From the NCBI GenBank assembly GCA_902478875.1, contig CABSMZ010000061.1, positions 1 to 9,678 of the forward strand: a stretch of 9,678 nt of DNA, given 5' to 3'. A program made the position numbers and the translations under genes. Below, piece by piece: positions 6,369 to 9,678 of this stretch. A model generated the notes under the pieces. It did no database searches. It was not told the origin of the DNA and saw only the letters and a list, made by a program, of their open reading frames with translations. The DNA comes from an uncultured Collinsella sp. Its GTDB lineage: Bacteria; Actinomycetota; Coriobacteriia; Coriobacteriales; Coriobacteriaceae. How positions within the stretch are numbered: the first letter of the stretch is position 1; each line of letters begins with the position of its first letter.

Positions 6369-7364
6369 ATGGTGGATCACAGCATCGTTGCGGTGTTCGG
6401 CAGCATGAACATGGACCTTTCGGTGGCGTGCGAGCGCATGCCGCGCGCGGGCGAGACAGTCGGTGGCAGCGGTTTTATCACCAACGCTGGCGGTAAGGGA
6501 GCCAATCAGGCCGTTGCCGCTGTGCGCATGGGTGCGCGCACGTGCATGATCGGCGCTGTTGGGCGCGATACCTTTGGCGATGCGCTTGTGGCAGGGCTCC
6601 AGGATGCCGGCGTGGGCGTTGAGTTTGTGGCGCGTCGCGATGACGTGGAGACCGGTACCGCGACTATCATTCGCTGTGAGAGCGACAACCGCATCGTGCT
6701 GTCGCCGGGCGCCAACCATGCGCTTGCGGGCGAGGACGTTGCCCGCGCACTGAGGCGCTTGGTGGCCGACGAGCTCGACGGCGATGCCAGCGAGATTGCC
6801 CCGGCTGTCGGAAGCGTCTTTATTGCCCAGGGCGAATGTGACCTTGCGGCGACGGCCGAGGCGCTTGCTTGTGCTCACGAGCTGGGGTTCTATACGATCT
6901 TTAACCCGGCGCCCGCCTGCGACCTGCCGGCAGGAGCGTGGCCTGCGGTCGACCTGGTCTGCCCCAACGAGACCGAATGCCAGGTGCTGACGGGCATCTT
7001 GCCCGCGGATGATGCGAGCTGCGTCGCGGCGCTCAATGCCCTGCTCGCCAAGGGTGCCGGAGCTGCGGTCATCACGCTGGGCGGCGCCGGCTCGGTTACG
7101 ATCGGCGATGGCGGTGAGCTGCTGCGCATGCCGGCGCTTTCGAGCACGGTAGTCGATACCACGGCCGCCGGCGATACGTTTATCGGCGCGTTGGCGGCGG
7201 CTCGCCTAGAGGGCTTGCCGCTCTTTGAGTGCATGGCCGCGGGTGCTCGCGCCTCGGCAGTGACGGTGTCACGCCTGGGTGCTCAGCAGTCGATTCCCAC
7301 GCGTGCCGAAGTTGAGCGCGTGTTTGATTTAGACGATTTAGTACAAGACGGAGAAGCGGAGTAG
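6369..7364 (+). CDS. rbsK: Ribokinase (PfkB family)
   Basis: This 331-residue cytosolic kinase should convert D-ribose and ATP to ribose 5-phosphate. Family motifs are in order: FGSMNMDLSV near 10-19, a sugar-binding NAGGKGANQA (39-48), GAVGRDTFGD (62-71), FNPAPA (178-183), PNETECQVLTG (199-209), ITLGGAGS (235-242) and the anion-hole/catalytic DTTAAGDTF (263-271), with Asp269 as catalytic base. Length is normal for ribokinases (about 300-330). The start chosen is ATG 6369, with GAGGAGG five bases upstream; an in-frame ATG at 6240 would add a 43-residue extension that is not family-like and crosses the promoter dyads. The nucleoside hydrolase starts four bases after the stop, so the two are surely co-transcribed. 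In this context the ribose comes from nucleoside cleavage, as no ribose transporter is visible. Other PfkB sugar or nucleoside kinases are possible, but NAGGKGANQA favours ribokinase. Confidence 0.88.
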   Translation: MVDHSIVAVFGSMNMDLSVACERMPRAGETVGGSGFITNAGGKGANQAVAAVRMGARTCMIGAVGRDTFGDALVAGLQDAGVGVEFVARRDDVETGTATIIRCESDNRIVLSPGANHALAGEDVARALRRLVADELDGDASEIAPAVGSVFIAQGECDLAATAEALACAHELGFYTIFNPAPACDLPAGAWPAVDLVCPNETECQVLTGILPADDASCVAALNALLAKGAGAAVITLGGAGSVTIGDGGELLRMPALSSTVVDTTAAGDTFIGALAAARLEGLPLFECMAAGARASAVTVSRLGAQQSIPTRAEVERVFDLDDLVQDGEAE

Positions 7365-7368
7365 AACA

Positions 7369-8343
7369 ATGGCAACCAAGAAGCTGATCCTTGATCTGGA
7401 TATGGGTGTGGACGATGCGATGGCGCTGGCCTATGCCATCGCGAGCCCCGAGGTGGAGCTCGTGGGCATCACCACGTGCTTTGGCAACGTGCGCGTCGAG
7501 CAATCGGCGCACAACTGTCTGGCGGTGCTCGATCTGCTGGGTCGCCCCGAGGTTCCGGTGTACCTGGGCGCCGATCGTCCCATTAAGGCGACCGAACCCT
7601 ACACGCCGCCGGCGTCCACCACACTCATCCACGGCAAGAACGGCATTGGCGGGGCGAGCGTGCCCGCGTCGCCGTACGAGCCGGTGGGGGCGACGTCGGC
7701 CGACGGTAACGCGGCGGTCGATTACCTGATTGATGCCGCGCGCACCTATGGTCCCGATCTGATCTACGTGGCGACCGGTCCGCTCTCCAACCTGGCACTT
7801 GCCTTGGAGCGCGATGCGGCGGCGATGATGTCTATCGGCCGCGTGGTCGTGATGGGCGGCGCGCTTACCGTGCCCGGAAACGTGAGCGCGGGCGCCGAGG
7901 CCAACATGGCAAGTGATCCCGAGGCGGCCGATGCCGTGCTGCGTTCGGGCCGCAAGCTCACTATGGTGGGGCTGGATGTGACGCATCGCGTGGTGCTTAC
8001 GCGCCGCGACATTGCCGGCTGGACGGGCTCGGGCACCATGGCGGGCTGCGCATTTGCGAGCATGGTGGAGCACTACATTGGCTCGTACGAGATGAACGCC
8101 TCCTACCTGGGTGGCTGCGCGCTGCACGATCCGCTTGCCGTCGCCGTGGCGATTGACCCCACGCTCGTGGGCGCGCTCGGCTGTAACCTGCGCGTCGACC
8201 TGCTGGGCGAGTATCGCGGCCGCACCATTTGCGATGAGCGCCGTGTGGCCGATCCCGACAAGAGCGCACTCGTGGCGCTGACCATCGACGCCCCGCGCTT
8301 CTTGTCCGAGTTCAAGACGCGCATGGCCCGTGTCCTGGGCTAA
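7369..8343 (+). CDS. Nucleoside hydrolase (IU-NH family)
   Basis: This 324-residue cytosolic enzyme of the inosine-uridine nucleoside hydrolase family cleaves the N-glycosidic bond of ribonucleosides to free base and ribose, using bound Ca2+. The N-terminal metal motif is DLDMGVDD (9-16), retaining all four Asp of the usual DTDPGxDD. Asn40 (FGN), His88 (IHGKNG), TGPLSNLALAL (136-146), GAEANMASDPEAA (175-187), GLDVTH (201-206) and the late GGCALHDPLAV with His253 and Asp254 complete the site. Oddities are Leu10 and Met12, where Thr and Pro are usual. Base preference (purine, pyrimidine or both) cannot be read. GGAG (7358-7361) sits seven bases before the ATG, inside the ribokinase 3' end. Paired with ribokinase it makes a compact route from nucleosides to ribose 5-phosphate. 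The rih family name fits, but which rih is unclear. Confidence 0.88.
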   Translation: MATKKLILDLDMGVDDAMALAYAIASPEVELVGITTCFGNVRVEQSAHNCLAVLDLLGRPEVPVYLGADRPIKATEPYTPPASTTLIHGKNGIGGASVPASPYEPVGATSADGNAAVDYLIDAARTYGPDLIYVATGPLSNLALALERDAAAMMSIGRVVVMGGALTVPGNVSAGAEANMASDPEAADAVLRSGRKLTMVGLDVTHRVVLTRRDIAGWTGSGTMAGCAFASMVEHYIGSYEMNASYLGGCALHDPLAVAVAIDPTLVGALGCNLRVDLLGEYRGRTICDERRVADPDKSALVALTIDAPRFLSEFKTRMARVLG

Positions 8344-8359
8344 TTGTTTTTCACGCTCC

Positions 8360-8393
8360 GCCCCATGTAGTCAATTTGGGACGGGGCTTTTTT
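8360..8393 (+). terminator. Intrinsic terminator of the ribokinase-nucleoside hydrolase operon
   Basis: GCCCC (8360-8364) pairs with GGGGC (8383-8387), extended after a five-base bulge by GTC/GAC (8370-8372 with 8380-8382), followed by six T (8388-8393). It lies 17 bases past the nucleoside hydrolase stop and separates that operon from the LacI-type gene. Confidence 0.82.
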
Positions 8394-8441
8394 AGCTACC
8401 GACTAAATGTGCCCGTTGGGGGAATAGTCGCACCACTTTAC

Positions 8442-8468
8442 TTGACAACAGGCTAAACTAGCTATTAA
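8442..8468 (+). promoter_or_regulatory. Promoter of the LacI-family gene
   Basis: A perfect -35 TTGACA (8442-8447) is followed by TATTAA (8463-8468) at 15 bases, or ATTAAA at 16. The spacing is slightly short, but the AT-rich block is unusual in this GC-rich sequence. The start of transcription would be near 8475, leaving a leader of about 95 bases before the LacI-type ATG. Confidence 0.55.
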
Positions 8469-8509
8469 ACATTTACTATTCTGTTTAGATTGAATTTGCG
8501 GTCGTTTAG
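8453..8509. repeat. Repeated CTAAAC/GTTTAG motifs in the LacI-gene promoter
   Basis: CTAAAC (8453-8458), TTAAAC (8465-8470), GTTTAG (8483-8488) and GTTTAG (8504-8509) form two forward and two inverted half-sites across the spacer, -10 and early transcribed region. GCTAAACTAGC (8452-8462) is itself a small palindrome. The placement fits operators for autorepression, by the LacI-type protein or another regulator. Confidence 0.42.
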
Positions 8510-8570
8510 TTGTCGAGTCACGGGGCGGTCAGGCCACGATGCTCGACCGCGACCGTTACTAGGGGGAACA

Positions 8571-9581
8571 ATGGCTAAAGCAAGTGTTCGCGAGATCAGC
8601 CGCATCACCGGTTTTTCGCCTGCGACCGTGTCCAACGCGCTCAACCGCAAGCGCAGCGTGAGCGAGGAGACCGCCAAGGTCATCCTGGAGTGCGCACAAT
8701 CGCTCGGCTACCAGCAGTCGACGCAGCTCGAGAGCATCCAGTTCGTGCTTGCGCGCAAGACGGGTGCCATCCTGGACGAGAGCACCTTCCATCCCGCGGT
8801 TATTGAGGGCGTGGAGCGTCAGGCGCGTCGCCACGGCATGAGCACGAGCTTTGTCTCGCTCGACTTTAGCGACCTGGACGCCGTTTGCCCGCAGGTCGAG
8901 GGCCTGATCGCCGATCCGTCCGCCGCCATTGTGCTAATGGGTACGGAGTTGGGCGAGGAGGACTACGCCCTGTTCGCTAACGCCGCCGCCCACCTGATTG
9001 TGCTCGATGGCTGGAGCGATCGTCAGTATTTCGACGCCGTGGTCATTGCCAATACCGACTCGGTGCTGCGTGCCGTGGATTACCTTATCGAGAAAGGCCA
9101 CAAGCAGATCGGCTATCTGGCAGGCGACCTTCGCATTCGCAACTTTAAGGACCGCGAGCGCGGCTATCGGCAAGCGCTTGAGGACGCGGACCTCGAGGCC
9201 AATCCGGCATGGCGTGTCACGCTGGGCACCACGCTCGAGGGTGCCTATCGCGACATGGGCGTGTGGCTCGACGGCGTCTCGCGCGACGACCTGCCGACGG
9301 CTTTCTTTGCCGAGAACGACGTGCTCGCCGTAGGTGCCATGCGCGCGCTCAACGAGCACGGCATACGTGTGCCCGACGATGTCTCGATCATCGGCTTTGA
9401 CGACCTATCGCTGGGCGCTTTTTCCAACCCGCCGCTCACCACGGTGCATGTTCCCAAGCACGAGGTGGGCGAGATCGCGGTGCGCCGCCTGGTGGGCAAC
9501 ATCCGCAATCCCAAGAGCTACACCTGCAAGACAGCCGTGTCGACCTATTTTGTCGAGCGCCAGAGCGTGCGCGAAATCTAG
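8571..9581 (+). CDS. LacI-family transcriptional regulator
   Basis: This 336-residue DNA-binding protein probably represses genes until a small sugar-like ligand binds. Residues 5-25 (VREISRITGFSPATVSNALN) are the LacI helix-turn-helix. From about residue 56 follows a periplasmic-binding-protein-like core: HPAVIEGVERQARRHG near 78-93, AVDYLIEKGHKQIGYLAG, FAENDVLAVGAM and PDDVSIIGFDDL, all standard family landmarks. Unusually, the hinge between Tyr47 and the first core strand is about six residues shorter than in LacI and lacks the PNxxAxxL hinge-helix pattern. The start chosen is ATG 8571, with AGGGGGAA just upstream. An in-frame ATG at 8490 would add 27 non-family residues and overlap the promoter region. 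It has its own promoter and terminator. The adjacent ribokinase-nucleoside hydrolase operon is the obvious candidate target, but the ligand is not predictable. Confidence 0.9.
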   Translation: MAKASVREISRITGFSPATVSNALNRKRSVSEETAKVILECAQSLGYQQSTQLESIQFVLARKTGAILDESTFHPAVIEGVERQARRHGMSTSFVSLDFSDLDAVCPQVEGLIADPSAAIVLMGTELGEEDYALFANAAAHLIVLDGWSDRQYFDAVVIANTDSVLRAVDYLIEKGHKQIGYLAGDLRIRNFKDRERGYRQALEDADLEANPAWRVTLGTTLEGAYRDMGVWLDGVSRDDLPTAFFAENDVLAVGAMRALNEHGIRVPDDVSIIGFDDLSLGAFSNPPLTTVHVPKHEVGEIAVRRLVGNIRNPKSYTCKTAVSTYFVERQSVREI

Positions 9582-9647
9582 GCAGAACGGCGCCAGACCT
9601 CAGAGCGGAAAAGCCCGCCAAAGGCAACCATACATGACGCTACCAAG

Positions 9648-9675
9648 AGAGAGGGTCCTACGGGGCCCTCTTTTT
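9648..9675 (+). terminator. Intrinsic terminator after the LacI-family gene
   Basis: AGAGGGTCC (9650-9658) pairs with GGGCCCTCT (9663-9671), with one G-T wobble, around the loop TACG. This gives a C(UACG)G loop of the extra-stable UNCG class. A T-run covers 9671-9675. The 66 bases between the stop codon and this stem show no gene. Confidence 0.9.
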
Positions 9676-9678
9676 GTT

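Noticed and set aside
7180..8127. 315-codon minus-strand frame across ribokinase and nucleoside hydrolase
   Set aside because: It spans two well-supported genes antisense and has no recognisable domain.

Overview
The window looks like chromosomal DNA from a high-GC Gram-positive gut actinobacterium of the Coriobacteriia, most likely Collinsella or a close relative. This rests on the GC-rich coding style, GTG/TTG starts, a magnesium-type Nramp protein with the binding-site pattern known from Eggerthella lenta, and the general gene content. It is an inference from the sequence alone; no marker gene is present to prove it.

Region 1 (1-3471, plus strand) is a two-gene divalent-metal operon. A structured leader with two strong hairpins precedes a 614-residue membrane protein. 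That protein has PRC-barrel-like N-terminal domains, an MgtE-type magnesium-sensing N domain, a CBS pair and a five-helix membrane domain that does not look like the MgtE channel. Eight bases downstream starts an Nramp-family transporter. Its metal site has DAGG instead of DPGN in helix 1 and TTIAPW instead of ATVMPH in helix 6, the signature of Mg2+-transporting NRMT proteins. A classical terminator ends the operon. The reading offered here is that the first protein is a magnesium-sensing partner or regulator of the second.

Region 2 (3472-3964) has no convincing gene. It holds a 230-bp element bounded by 35-bp inverted repeats (32 of 35 matching, MITE-like), an imperfect 20-bp tandem motif, and a perfect 18-bp-arm palindrome next to the 3' end of the following convergent gene.

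Region 3 (3965-6181, minus strand) is one large gene for a membrane O-acyltransferase of the OatA type: an AT3 membrane domain plus an extracellular SGNH domain, with a calcium-loop-like motif in the linker.

Region 4 (6182-8393, plus strand) is a ribokinase-nucleoside hydrolase pair, spaced by 4 bases and followed by a terminator. Together they would release ribose from nucleosides and phosphorylate it to ribose 5-phosphate.

Region 5 (8394-9678, plus strand) is a LacI-family regulator with its own promoter, repeated CTAAAC/GTTTAG motifs in the promoter region, an unusually short hinge, and a terminator with a UACG tetraloop at the window edge. It may control the neighbouring nucleoside genes, but the sequence does not prove this.
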